Below, in pieces: positions 8,294 to 16,348 of a DNA stretch of 64,000 nt (within the stretch, counting starts at the first letter, position 1; every line of letters starts with the position of its first letter). The position numbers and the translations under genes were made by a program. This DNA comes from Pollutimonas subterranea (GTDB lineage: Bacteria; Pseudomonadota; Gammaproteobacteria; Burkholderiales; Burkholderiaceae_B): assembly GCF_002849655.1 (NCBI RefSeq), contig NZ_PDNW01000003.1, positions 1 to 64,000 of the forward strand, read 5' to 3'. The notes beneath the pieces are model-generated. The model saw only the letters and a list, made by a program, of their open reading frames with translations, was not told the DNA's origin and searched no databases.

Positions 8294-9565
8294 CTACACT
8301 TCGCTTGAGCCTTGGTCGCGTGACAAAGCCTTTGCGTCATTCATGCCAAAGCGGAGCCGTGGAAATGATTTAAGCCGGCGTGCGTTGTCGAATACCTGAA
8401 AGTAAGCGCCCAGAAAGCTACTTTCGTCTTTGCAAAAACTTGTGTAACTGTGTAGTTCCGCATAATCAAGTGCGATGCACGGCAGGTTGATTTCATCGAA
8501 AAATCTGAATAGCTCCTGGCTGTATTCGTCATACATATCGACAAAAAGTTCTCGTACTATCGCCAAGGAGAGCACGTTGCGTTTGCCGAGATCGATTGAA
8601 ATCTCTTGCTCACTCATGAGCATCCGAAGCGGGCGATTCCTGTCAACATACTTTACGGCACCGGAGAGTTGCTTTAGCGCATCTTTCAGCATGTGTGTTG
8701 ATGCCAGTCGTTTTCTTTGTAGCGTGCGATTCAGCGTTAGCTCGGTATTGGGTGCGTCTTTTGCCTGAATTATCAGGCAGGTTGTGTCGGTGATGACCAC
8801 AATATCGGCAATCTCTTCCTTGTCGTAATATCTTTTGGGCGCGTGATAAATCTGATCGGGCCGAAAGACCCTCTGAAGCAAATTAATGATGTCCCTTTCT
8901 TGATAGAGGCCAGGATCAGTTCTTTCAAGAGAGGTGAAGCCGTATCCCTTGCTCCCATGAAACTTATGCAGGTCAGGTCGCATATCTAGGACGGTTAGAT
9001 CTTCAGGAAATAGAGGCTCAATGACGCGGATGTGAATGGCTTCGGCATCATCTTGTGTACTTCTCAAGCCAAACCATGCTGTTGCCTGCTCATGCGCGAC
9101 GTTATAACTCTCATGAGTGAGGTCAGGGTTCCTAGCGTGTTCCAGCCGAATTTTTGCCATTAGCGGCATGTCAATTTCAGCAAGATAGCCAAGCAACTCC
9201 CGATTCTGATCGTCAAACAGGTGCAATAAAACTTCGTGTTTGGTGAGTGCATGTAGCAGGTCTAGGGTTTCGCTGCCTGAGTCCAATAACCGCCAGCATA
9301 CTAACGGGTTATCGGCATCTTCAAAAAATGCACACATCAGACCGATAGAGGAACTTCCAGACACATCGACAGGTACTGCGTAGATTTTGAAGTTCTTGTT
9401 GATTTTTATCGGCAACAGGTAGTTGGCCGGTAGCTTCAAAATAATCCGCGGTCTATTTTCTCCAGGTAGGCGAATACAGTGGATCCCACCAGGGAATTGC
9501 AGAATTTGCTGGCATAGCTCGGGTTTTTCAATGGAAAGCATCATAGGGGCTCGCGTATGGATCAC
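8294..9565 (-). CDS. restriction-endonuclease-like protein of unknown function
   Basis: 423 residues from a GTG at 9565 (an ATG at 9544 is an equally possible start; neither has a strong ribosome binding site). I do not recognise the family. In the second half, YQERDIINLLQRVF is followed by KEEIADIVVI and IIQAKDA (265-271). The combination Glu...Asp254...Gln267-x-Lys269 looks like an Mrr/NERD-like PD-(D/E)XK nuclease core. The first 200 residues are unassigned. It stands alone on the minus strand between parB and DUF736, and is visibly less GC-rich than its neighbours, as expected for an inserted accessory gene. A defence nuclease is the favoured guess. Confidence 0.6.
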   Translation of the reverse strand: MIHTRAPMMLSIEKPELCQQILQFPGGIHCIRLPGENRPRIILKLPANYLLPIKINKNFKIYAVPVDVSGSSSIGLMCAFFEDADNPLVCWRLLDSGSETLDLLHALTKHEVLLHLFDDQNRELLGYLAEIDMPLMAKIRLEHARNPDLTHESYNVAHEQATAWFGLRSTQDDAEAIHIRVIEPLFPEDLTVLDMRPDLHKFHGSKGYGFTSLERTDPGLYQERDIINLLQRVFRPDQIYHAPKRYYDKEEIADIVVITDTTCLIIQAKDAPNTELTLNRTLQRKRLASTHMLKDALKQLSGAVKYVDRNRPLRMLMSEQEISIDLGKRNVLSLAIVRELFVDMYDEYSQELFRFFDEINLPCIALDYAELHSYTSFCKDESSFLGAYFQVFDNARRLKSFPRLRFGMNDAKALSRDQGSSEV

Positions 9566-10329
9566 AATTTAATGGTGCTCTGATCATTTGTATCAGCGTA
9601 CTCTGTTATGCGATTTCCTGTTGCATGGGGAGAAGACTTTAGCCGTGTCGGCGCAATGCGCCGCCGGGCTTTCGGGCTGCGCCCCGTGCTGACTTCGCTG
9701 TCACGGCCATTCGGCTTTAATCCCTCACGCCTTCGCGCCTAGGGCGCTGCGCGCTTTGCTTGCGGTAAAAGCAGCGCCTCGCCAAAAGGCGGTGCGGGTA
9801 ACGCTACGCCAGGGCTTGCTGCGGCAGGTTGCACGCAAGCGTGCCGTCCTCGATGCTGGCAGTTCCTTTTCTGGACATCACGAGGGGCGGTTCACCGACA
9901 TGCCGCTCAGCCTGCTTATGGAACTTGTACACCACGCCTTCAATGCAGCGCCGCACTCTGCGGCGGGGGCGTTTGCGCCCATCATTGGGGGGCTGGAGCC
10001 CGCCCATGTCAGGACACACACCGGTAAAGCCGTCATGCGGAGAAACCGAGTTCGCCATCTCTCCTTGCAGGATGATCGACCGGTACGTCCTTGTCTTGTC
10101 GTGAATCCTGGCGGGGGACGGCAAGGCCTTGGACTTATTGGCCGCAACCCTTCAGCACAAACAATTTCCCCGCCGCCGGGGCCGGCTTCCTCGCGAGACA
10201 AATTCTTTGTGCTTCCCGGTCCTTCACCTTGTTGCGGCCGCTGTCGCGGTGCGTCCAGCCCACCCCCGCCGACCGGATCACAACAAGGACGCACTGGCGC
10301 GACCTTGATTCACTGAAAGGAGAATGACC
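9566..10329 (+). other. 764-base interval without a recognised gene
   Basis: Long open frames exist on both strands (for example 9756-10316 plus and 9804-10124 minus), but none has a credible start signal or a recognisable product. The right end is the leader of the DUF736 gene (AAAGGAGAATGACC). Function unknown. Confidence 0.4.
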
Positions 10330-10644
10330 ATGGCCAACATCGGCACCTTTACCGCAGACAAAGACGGCTTCACCGGCACACTGCGCACCTTGACGCTTAA
10401 CGTCAAGGTTAAGCTGATACCCAACGACAAGGGCGAAAACGGCAAAGCCCCCGATTTTCGCCTTCAAGTGACCGGTTATGACATCGGCGCGGCGTGGCGT
10501 AAAACCAGCGAGGCTGGGCGGGAATACCTGTCTGTGACTCTGGATGACCCCTCGTTCTCGGCCACGATCTATGCTCGCCTGATCGAAAACGAGGACGGCA
10601 CGCACGACCTGCTCTGGTCGCGCAGCAAGCCGCAAGCGGCTTAA
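10330..10644 (+). CDS. DUF736 family protein
   Basis: A 104-residue protein starting [20 protein letters not shown], the unmistakable beginning of DUF736 proteins, which are small backbone proteins of conjugative elements with no defined biochemical role. The ATG at 10330 is chosen over 10324 because AAAGGAG (10315-10321) is at proper distance only from the former. It is followed by a strong hairpin and lies convergent to the XRE regulator gene. Confidence 0.88.
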   Translation: MANIGTFTADKDGFTGTLRTLTLNVKVKLIPNDKGENGKAPDFRLQVTGYDIGAAWRKTSEAGREYLSVTLDDPSFSATIYARLIENEDGTHDLLWSRSKPQAA

Positions 10645-10650
10645 CACACC

Positions 10651-10674
10651 GCGCCCCGCCTTTTGGCGGGGCGC
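10651..10674. terminator. hairpin between convergent DUF736 and XRE genes
   Basis: GCGCCCCGCC (10651-10660), loop TTTT, GGCGGGGCGC (10665-10674): a perfect 10-bp stem. There is no T run on either side, so termination strength is uncertain, but the position between convergent genes fits. Confidence 0.6.
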
Positions 10675-10716
10675 ATGTCCACCCAATGGCTAATAGCGGC
10701 GCCGCCGCCGTAGACC

Positions 10717-11013
10717 TTACCGTTGGTCCTGACCGTCGGTAAGCTGGCCTTCGGTTTGGGTCATGAGCACGGCCGTGCCGCATTCCAGCGCACGGGCGAT
10801 CTTGAAAATGGCCGCCAAGGTGGGCGTGTGTTCGCCACGCTCGATCTTGCCCAGGTGGGAACGCTCGATGCTGGCCAGGTTCGCCAGCGTTTCCTGGGCG
10901 ATGCCGCGTTCCGTGCGTAGCGCACGCACCGCCATGCCGAAGGCTTGCGCCAACTCGGCGTCAAAAGTGGTGGCGCCGACGGGTCGGCCGCGCTGGATGG
11001 ATCGCTTCTGCAT
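10717..11013 (-). CDS. XRE-family transcriptional regulator
   Basis: 98 residues from the ATG at 11013. A TTG nine codons further upstream is possible but less likely, because TATAAC-like promoter sequence lies right there. The Cro/C1-type helix-turn-helix runs from about residue 21 to 80, including LRTERGIAQETLANLASIERSHLGKIERGEHTPTL in parts. Short repressors of this type control transfer or maintenance genes of ICEs. It is divergent to the DUF2958 region and convergent to DUF736. Confidence 0.85.
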   Translation of the reverse strand: MQKRSIQRGRPVGATTFDAELAQAFGMAVRALRTERGIAQETLANLASIERSHLGKIERGEHTPTLAAIFKIARALECGTAVLMTQTEGQLTDGQDQR

Positions 11014-11095
11014 AGACAGAAGCGTCGTTTGTCGGCACAATTAAAACCACGTTATATTTAACTCATTCATCTGTATTTCATCTTCTTTTTGTGTA

Positions 11096-11317
11096 ATGAC
11101 GGAAATCCGTATGGGTGGATTTCCTCAAAACCAGGAAACCGCTACCGTGCTTTCTATGACTCGCGCAGAAACGACTTTACGATTACACGATTCCACGGAT
11201 TTAATGGAAGCCGCCTCCATGTCTTTGCAGGAAAGCACGGATACAGATTGGCGGCTTTGCGCTTGGGTGGGCCAGCGTTTTTTCGCATCGATGGCTTGGT
11301 GGGCAGCGCAACCATGA
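11096..11317 (+). CDS. small ORF coupled to the DUF2958 gene, uncertain
   Basis: 73 codons from ATG 11096. The stop overlaps the DUF2958 start as ATGA, which argues for translational coupling. I do not recognise the product. The other open frame across the same stretch simply extends DUF2958 upstream from a TTG at 11089 and is also without a good start. Coding status is undecided. Confidence 0.3.
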   Translation: MTEIRMGGFPQNQETATVLSMTRAETTLRLHDSTDLMEAASMSLQESTDTDWRLCAWVGQRFFASMAWWAAQP

Positions 11318-11664
11318 ACAACCCACTCATCACCGACGAAGAACGCGCACAATTGCTGGCCAACGGGCAAGCCCGCATCGCCGACTCAAGCATCGACCCG
11401 CTGCCGGTCGTGCGGCTTTTTACTCCGGACGCTCATGTGACTTGGCTGCTCGTTTCGCTTGACCCTGAAGACGGCGACACGGCCTATGGCCTGATCGACT
11501 TGGGGTTGGGAATGCCGGACGTGGGAACCGTGCAGCTCTCCGCCTTGGCGTCCATCGTCGGGCCGCGTCAACAGCCCGTGATGCACGACCGCTATTTCCG
11601 GGCCACGCGCGCGCTGTCAGACTATGCGCGGCTGGCACAGGCCAACGGCTCCATCGTTGATTGA
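11314..11664 (+). CDS. DUF2958 family protein
   Basis: 116 residues from the ATG at 11314 (MNNPLITDEERAQLLANG), ending SIVD. The pattern PVVRLFTPDA, then TWLLVSLDPEDGDTAYGLIDLGLG and PELG-like GTVQLSALASI, is that of DUF2958, a small protein found in ICE and plasmid backbones, with no known activity. A longer reading from 11089 would add 75 residues that are not part of the family; I prefer the shorter form. Downstream lies a gene-free AT-rich interval. Confidence 0.82.
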   Translation: MNNPLITDEERAQLLANGQARIADSSIDPLPVVRLFTPDAHVTWLLVSLDPEDGDTAYGLIDLGLGMPDVGTVQLSALASIVGPRQQPVMHDRYFRATRALSDYARLAQANGSIVD

Positions 11665-11718
11665 CCGGAGCCGTCCGTAACCCTGCAAGGCTGGGCATTG
11701 AGACTCTTTTCTTCTCAC

Positions 11719-11739
11719 TTCAGACCGATTCGGTCTGAA
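11719..11739. promoter_or_regulatory. perfect palindrome, operator-like
   Basis: TTCAGACCGA T TCGGTCTGAA: two 10-bp arms around one base. The core AGACCGNNCGGTCT type is common for TetR-family operators, but no TetR gene is present in the window. It could equally be a protein-binding site of the backbone. Not followed by a T run. Confidence 0.5.
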
Positions 11740-12008
11740 TTAGGGGTGTTGCACTAAAGCGATGTTGTCCTGACGTAAACAGTCATGATCTTTGGCGCGG
11801 AATACGGCATGGTGCTTGATGTTGCATCCTGATTTTTCAGCGGTGCCAGCGTCGCATAAGGATGATCTGCGCAACGGTTAAGACTCAATCGGACTTGATT
11901 CTTTTAGTTTCATTTTAATTAATTAGCAATCAAATATTAACTAATTGAAACTTCGTTGTGCTCGTTTTGTTCGGACGTCGCCCCCGCTGAGCCACGGAGG
12001 TTTGCGTT
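11740..12008 (+). other. AT-rich interval before the DUF2285 gene
   Basis: No gene. Around 11910-11950 the sequence is very AT-rich and holds AATTAG ... CTAATT as an inverted repeat, probably a promoter or operator for the DUF2285 gene. A GGAGG at 11996-12000 serves its start. Confidence 0.4.
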
Positions 12009-12797
12009 ATGGCTGATTCGAGCGCCAAACATTGGCATCCGACCGCCGCGTATCTTTACGTGCTGCATCTTGATGGCCCAGCTCTTGCCTGGGAGTATTT
12101 GCGCCGCCATCCCGATTACCGGCGCGACTGGCTGCGCCGTCGCCGCCGGCAAGAGGCCGCCGAGTGCTGGGGGTTGCGCGTGCTGGAAGATCCCGGCCTG
12201 GATGCACGCAACGCGCACCCGGCCTGGTTTCCCGATCACGATAGTGTGGTGCAGCTCTATCCTGATGCCGATCCGCCGCCAGATGCCCTGGTCTTCGAGT
12301 TTTGGCGTATTCCTGGCGACAAGCGCCTGATCCATGATGGCAAGCGCTTGGTGCTGGTCACGCAGTGGCCAGGCTACTGCGTGCGGCTGGCTTTCGCGCC
12401 GGGCTTGGGCGATGGCATGGCCTACGTCCATGCCATCCGCGCCTGCGTTACGGCTTATCCCCGTTATCAGGCACTTGTCGCGGAGTTGGATAAGCTGGTC
12501 ATCGGTGCCGTGCTTGCAACCGCCAAGCCGCGGCCATCTCCGGCGTCGCTGCTGGAGTTGCACACCTTACAGGCGCTCGACGCCACTCTGGCGGGCGCGT
12601 CCCTGCGCGAGGTGGCCGAAGGACTGTTCGGCGCAGAGGCGGTGGCCGAGGGCTGGTACACCGACGGTGGCTTGCGCTCCAAGGTGCGCCGCCTGGTGCG
12701 GCGCGGCAAGGCGCTGATGAGTGGTGGCCATCGTCGCTTGGCACAGTTCGAATGCCCTGGGGAGGGTCGTTCTGCACGCACGGCAAAACGACCCTGA
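12009..12797 (+). CDS. DUF2285 domain protein, putative regulator
   Basis: 262 residues. The N-terminal part has the typical YLYVLHLDGPALAWEYLRRHPDYRRDW (in short: WEYLRRHPDYRRDW at about 28-41) found in front of DUF2285, and the C-terminal part (about 160-245) is the DUF2285 region with SLREVAEGLFG and RRLVRRGKALM. The family is thought to contribute DNA binding in ICE control operons; the exact target is unknown. Start ATG 12009 behind GGAGG. It heads a plus-strand series AlpA-like, repA. Confidence 0.85.
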   Translation: MADSSAKHWHPTAAYLYVLHLDGPALAWEYLRRHPDYRRDWLRRRRRQEAAECWGLRVLEDPGLDARNAHPAWFPDHDSVVQLYPDADPPPDALVFEFWRIPGDKRLIHDGKRLVLVTQWPGYCVRLAFAPGLGDGMAYVHAIRACVTAYPRYQALVAELDKLVIGAVLATAKPRPSPASLLELHTLQALDATLAGASLREVAEGLFGAEAVAEGWYTDGGLRSKVRRLVRRGKALMSGGHRRLAQFECPGEGRSARTAKRP

Positions 12798-12880
12798 GCA
12801 AGCCGCCCACATTTCTTGAGACTACCTCCATCCGGTCGCGCTGTGTGGCCGGGCTTTCCTGACCGATGGAGGTCTACCCC

Positions 12881-13165
12881 ATGCGACCCGCACCTGTCCG
12901 ACCCGCTACCGCTGCCGTCATCACGACCGCGCAACCTCAACGCTACCTGACCAACGACGAAGCTGCCGACTACCTGCGCCTGTCGCCCCGCACGCTGGAA
13001 AAGCAGCGCGTGATCGGCGGCGGGCCGAAGTTCCGCAAATTCGGTCGCCGCGTCATGTACGCGGTCGCCGACCTCGATGCCTGGGCCGATGCGCGCAGTT
13101 TTGAAGCCACATCCGATCCTGAATACGCTGAGCGTTACCCGGGTGATTACCGTGATGGCCGCTGA
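12881..13165 (+). CDS. AlpA/excisionase-like helix-turn-helix protein
   Basis: 95 residues from ATG 12881 behind GATGGAGG. The core YLTNDEAADYLRLSPRTLEKQR...KFGRRVMYAVADLDAWAD (quoted in parts) is the winged MerR/excisionase-type HTH_17 domain. In this position the protein is usually annotated as a helix-turn-helix or AlpA-family regulator. It may control repA or excision. repA follows 26 bases later. Confidence 0.85.
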   Translation: MRPAPVRPATAAVITTAQPQRYLTNDEAADYLRLSPRTLEKQRVIGGGPKFRKFGRRVMYAVADLDAWADARSFEATSDPEYAERYPGDYRDGR

Positions 13166-13191
13166 TCGTCGGCGCGCTGGTAGCCATCGCC

Positions 13192-14037
13192 ATGTCCAGC
13201 CCACCAGGGCAAGCCTTGCCGTCACGGGAACAGCTCGACCTGTTCCAGGCGCTGCCGGGGGACATGGCGCCGCGCGACGCTCAGGACTTGATGGCCTATC
13301 CGTTTTTTTCGCTGGCGAAGTCGCGGCGCGTAGCGCCCATCGACTTCCGCAATGGGAACACCATACTTCGTGTGGAGGGCACGGCCGAGCACGGCATTGC
13401 CACGATTTGGGATGCCGACATCCTGATCTGGGCCGCCAGCCAGATCGTGGAGGCGAAGGACGCGGGCTTGCCCACCTCGCGGCTGATGCGGGCCACGCCC
13501 TACGAGATACTGCGATTTATCGGGCGCGGCACGGGCTCGCGCGACTACCAGCGCCTCAAGGCCGCGCTGGATCGGCTGCAATCGACCACGGTGGCCACGT
13601 CCATCCGCGAAACCACCGGGCGGCGACTGCACCGTTTTTCCTGGATCAACGAGTGGAAGGAACTGGCCGATGCTCAGGGTACGCCGTTGGGCATCGAACT
13701 GATTCTGCCAGACTGGTTTTATGCGGGCGTGGTGGATGCCGCCCTGGTGCTGACCATCGACCCGGCGTATTTCAAGCTGACCGGCGGCATCGAACGCTGG
13801 CTGTACCGTCTGGTGCGCAAGCATGGCGGCCGACAGGAAGCCGGCTGGCAATTCGACTTTCGCTATCTGCACCAAAAATCCGGCAGCCACGCGCGCTTTT
13901 CGGATTTTGCCTACGACCTGCGCGCCCTGGTGGCCAAGCAATCCTTACCCGGCTACGAGTTGGGCATCGTGTGCAGGCCCAAGGACCACAGGGAGTTGCT
14001 GACGTTTCGGCCCGTGCCGCTCACGGCACGGGGATAA
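13192..14037 (+). CDS. repA: replication initiator protein RepA (RPA family)
   Basis: 281 residues with the plasmid replication initiator RPA signature, including MAYPFFSLAKSRR and the following PIDFRNG, then ATIWDADILIWAASQI, winged-helix segments in the middle and FRYLHQKSGS. It starts replication of the excised circular element by binding iterons. The start is the ATG at 13192 in AGCCATCGCCATG without a strong binding site, possibly coupled to the HTH gene. Three iteron-like repeats follow at 14062-14125, directly behind the stop. Confidence 0.88.
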   Translation: MSSPPGQALPSREQLDLFQALPGDMAPRDAQDLMAYPFFSLAKSRRVAPIDFRNGNTILRVEGTAEHGIATIWDADILIWAASQIVEAKDAGLPTSRLMRATPYEILRFIGRGTGSRDYQRLKAALDRLQSTTVATSIRETTGRRLHRFSWINEWKELADAQGTPLGIELILPDWFYAGVVDAALVLTIDPAYFKLTGGIERWLYRLVRKHGGRQEAGWQFDFRYLHQKSGSHARFSDFAYDLRALVAKQSLPGYELGIVCRPKDHRELLTFRPVPLTARG

Positions 14038-14061
14038 CCACGGGAAAACCTGTGAATAGTG

Positions 14062-14125
14062 TCGTGCTATCGGGAGTAAGGGGTATCGTGCTATCGGGAG
14101 TACGGCTATCGTGCTATCAGGAGTA
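14062..14125 (+). repeat. three 17-bp iterons behind repA
   Basis: TCGTGCTATCGGGAGTA occurs at 14062-14078 and 14086-14102, and with one change (CAGGAGTA) at 14109-14125. The spacing of 24 and 23 bases is close to two helical turns, so the copies face the same side of DNA. This fits RepA binding sites for origin firing or for repA/parA control. Confidence 0.8.
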
Positions 14126-14347
14126 TGAAGTCGCTGCAAAGCCAATAAGGACGCTGGTTTGCGGGCGCTCTAACTTAGGTAACTTCACTACTCTAACGTT
14201 TAGAAGGGCGCCATTCCGGTGGATAAGTGCTCAAAAGCATAAAGCGCTGCCACGCCAACAGCAAAAAAATCTGCAAAAACAGCCCCAAAACCAACCCCGT
14301 TCAGCAGAACAAAAACAGGCCAGCTTTCCTGACAGGAGGGCCACGTC
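14126..14347 (+). other. repA-parA interval, A/C-rich
   Basis: No gene. 14250-14330 is a purine-poor A/C-rich tract (CAGCAAAAAAATCTGCAAAA), possibly an unwinding or unstructured leader element, ending in GACAGGAGGGCCACGTC before parA. Confidence 0.35.
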
Positions 14348-14986
14348 ATGATCGTCGCCTTACTCAACCAAAAAGGCGGCGTGGGTAAGACTACGCTTGC
14401 CACGCACATCGCCGGCGAATTTGCGCTGCGCGGTCAGCACGTGGTGTTGCTGGACGCCGACCCCCAGGGTTCATCACTGGATTGGACACAACGGCGTAGC
14501 CAGCAAGGCTTGCCAAGGCTGTTCAGCGCTGTAGGTCTGGCAAGGGAAACCCTACATCAGGAAGCGCCAGAGATCGCCAGACGGGCCGATCATGTCGTTA
14601 TTGATGGCCCACCCCGAATCGCCGCGTTGGCACGCTCCGCGCTGCTGGCAGCCGATTGCGTGCTGATTCCGGTGCAACCCAGCCCCTACGACCTGTGGGC
14701 CAGCGCCGAGATGGTGGCGCTGATCCGCGAGGCGCAGGTGTTCCGACCCCAGCTTGCCGCCGCCTTCGTCATCAATCGCCGTGTCAGCACCACGGTGATC
14801 GGACGCGAAGCCCGCAAGGCGCTGGCCGATCAACCGCTACTGGCGCTGCGCGCCGAGGTTCGTCAACGCATCGTCTTTGCCGACAGCGTGGCGGCCGGTC
14901 GGCTCGCGCGTGAATTGGCACCGGACAGCGCCGCCGCACGCGAAGTCACCGCATTGGTGGATGAACTATTGCGGTGGTCGCCATGA
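14348..14986 (+). CDS. parA: ParA-family partition ATPase
   Basis: 212 residues, a short ParA/MipZ-like protein without an N-terminal DNA-binding extension. The deviant Walker A is LNQKGGVGKTTLA (6-18), Walker A' LDADPQGSS (37-45) and Walker B VVIDGPP. It moves the element's DNA or helps to keep it stable during the replicative stage. Start behind GGAGG. Its stop overlaps the start of the RHH protein gene by ATGA, so the small gene is probably its partner. Confidence 0.9.
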   Translation: MIVALLNQKGGVGKTTLATHIAGEFALRGQHVVLLDADPQGSSLDWTQRRSQQGLPRLFSAVGLARETLHQEAPEIARRADHVVIDGPPRIAALARSALLAADCVLIPVQPSPYDLWASAEMVALIREAQVFRPQLAAAFVINRRVSTTVIGREARKALADQPLLALRAEVRQRIVFADSVAAGRLARELAPDSAAAREVTALVDELLRWSP

Positions 14987-15258
14987 GCAGCGAAAGCAAC
15001 ACGTCGAACGGCAAACGCATGGGCAAGCGCATCACCATCGGTGCGCGTCCGCCCACGAATCCGCACGCCGAGGCGTGGATTCGCCAGGGCGATACCGTCG
15101 ACCTCCAGAAAGGCGACCCCCACACGGCCCGCCTGACCATCGACATCACACTCGCCTTGCGGGCGCGCATCAAGGTCTCGGCCTTCACGCAAGGCGTGAC
15201 TGTGGCCGCCTTGCTGCGCGCACTGCTGGAGCGCGAGTTCCCGGAGAACACACCATGA
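14983..15258 (+). CDS. ribbon-helix-helix protein, probable ParA partner
   Basis: 91 residues from ATG 14983, overlapping the parA stop (a GTG at 14974 is in frame too). The C-terminal part ARLTIDITLALRARIKVSA...TVAALLRALLEREF has the beta-helix-helix pattern of RHH DNA-binding proteins. By position it resembles the small centromere-binding partners of short ParA proteins. DUF2840 follows with another ATGA overlap. Confidence 0.75.
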   Translation: MSSESNTSNGKRMGKRITIGARPPTNPHAEAWIRQGDTVDLQKGDPHTARLTIDITLALRARIKVSAFTQGVTVAALLRALLEREFPENTP

Positions 15259-15800
15259 CTGCAAACCACGAGGCGCAGCCGGTAGCAGAATCGGCTGTGC
15301 TAACACAACCGCCGCATAAACTTGCCAGCCCGACCGACAGCGTGCCACTGATTCGCGTCTCGCTGGCGTTCGTCGAACGGCGTTTCAATCTCTACCTGCG
15401 CTTTGGCGAACCGGTGCGCACGCTCCAGCTCGATCGCTGGCGGCGCTGTGCAATGTTCCTGCCCGCGTCCATGTTCTGCCGCATCCGCTGGGAATCCAAT
15501 CACTACGGAACGATCCGCTGGCAGCTTATGGTGATGCAGGCTTGCACGCCACTGGACGCGGTGCAGCGCATCCCCGGCGTACAGCCCGGCGCGCGCCTGC
15601 TGCTGCACGTCGAGGGCGAACAAAAGGTGCGCGCCGTGCTGGAGAGGATCGACGCTATCGAAGCGTTGGGTATCGCCGCCATTGACGTGTCGCCCGCGTA
15701 CTGGCGCACGCTGGGCAACCGCGTGGCCGCGCGCCTTTCGCTGCCGGATTACAGCGCTGGGCGGCACATCGCTTGGATGGCCGGGAGGGGATTGCAATGA
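15255..15800 (+). CDS. DUF2840 family protein
   Basis: 181 residues from ATG 15255 (overlaps the previous stop). VPLIRVSLAFVERRFNLYLRFG and WRRCAMFLPASMFCRIRWESNHYGT (seen in parts) are typical of DUF2840, always found between parA and traF in this type of element. Function unknown. The stop overlaps the traF start as ATGA, so the whole parA to traF block reads as one operon. Confidence 0.85.
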   Translation: MTANHEAQPVAESAVLTQPPHKLASPTDSVPLIRVSLAFVERRFNLYLRFGEPVRTLQLDRWRRCAMFLPASMFCRIRWESNHYGTIRWQLMVMQACTPLDAVQRIPGVQPGARLLLHVEGEQKVRAVLERIDAIEALGIAAIDVSPAYWRTLGNRVAARLSLPDYSAGRHIAWMAGRGLQ

Positions 15801-16348
15801 CAGTAGAACCTCGCTCGCGCCTGCGCGTTCGCATCGTGCTGGCCGTCCTGTCCGCCTGCGGCCTCGCCGCGTTGGCCTGGGCGTCCTTCGTGCCGTCTGC
15901 GGTGCATATCATCTACAACCCCTCCGACAGTGTTTCAGTCGGCTGGTATCGCATCGAGCGTGCCGATTCGCTGTCACGTCCGTTGTCCGTGGGCAGCATC
16001 GTTCTGACCCGGCTTCCGGCAGACGTAGCCGCACTGGCTGCACAGCGCGGCTACCTGCCGTTGCACATCCCACTGCTTAAACGAGTGGGTGCCGTTGCGC
16101 CGCAACATGTTTGTATCATCGCCGGCCAAGTGTGCATCGACGGCGTGCCGGTGGCTGCCGTACGGCCTGCCGACCGCATGGGCCGGTCCTTACCATCCTG
16201 GCCGCAGTGCCGCCCGCTGGCCGATGGCGAACTGTTTTTGTTGAGCACGACCAATCCGGCGTCGTTCGACAGCCGCTACTTCGGACCGATCAATGCATCC
16301 GCCGTGATCGGCACCGCGCATCCTATCTACCTGGAGACGCAACCGTGA
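15797..16348 (+). CDS. traF: TraF-type conjugative signal peptidase (S26)
   Basis: 183 residues from ATG 15797. One N-terminal membrane segment (about 12-33) is followed by the S26 catalytic serine in NPSDSVSVGWYRI (Ser47) and a lysine in LLKRVGAVAP (Lys95), the Ser/Lys dyad of the TraF peptidase. In IncP-like systems TraF processes and cyclises the TrbC pilin, which is encoded here at 62634. The periplasmic domain contains a Cys pair (CIIAGQVC). Confidence 0.9.
   Translation: MTVEPRSRLRVRIVLAVLSACGLAALAWASFVPSAVHIIYNPSDSVSVGWYRIERADSLSRPLSVGSIVLTRLPADVAALAAQRGYLPLHIPLLKRVGAVAPQHVCIIAGQVCIDGVPVAAVRPADRMGRSLPSWPQCRPLADGELFLLSTTNPASFDSRYFGPINASAVIGTAHPIYLETQP

Noticed and set aside
9756-10316. 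186-codon frame before DUF736
   Set aside because: No ribosome binding site, no recognisable motif, and an equally open frame on the other strand.
11745-11790. TGTTGCACTAAAGCGATG as a possible IS6-type terminal repeat
   Set aside because: Similarity to IS6 ends is loose, with no partner copy and no transposase.
13077-14351. 424-codon open frame overlapping repA
   Set aside because: Shadow frame; repA in the other frame matches a known family and this product has only low-complexity sequence.
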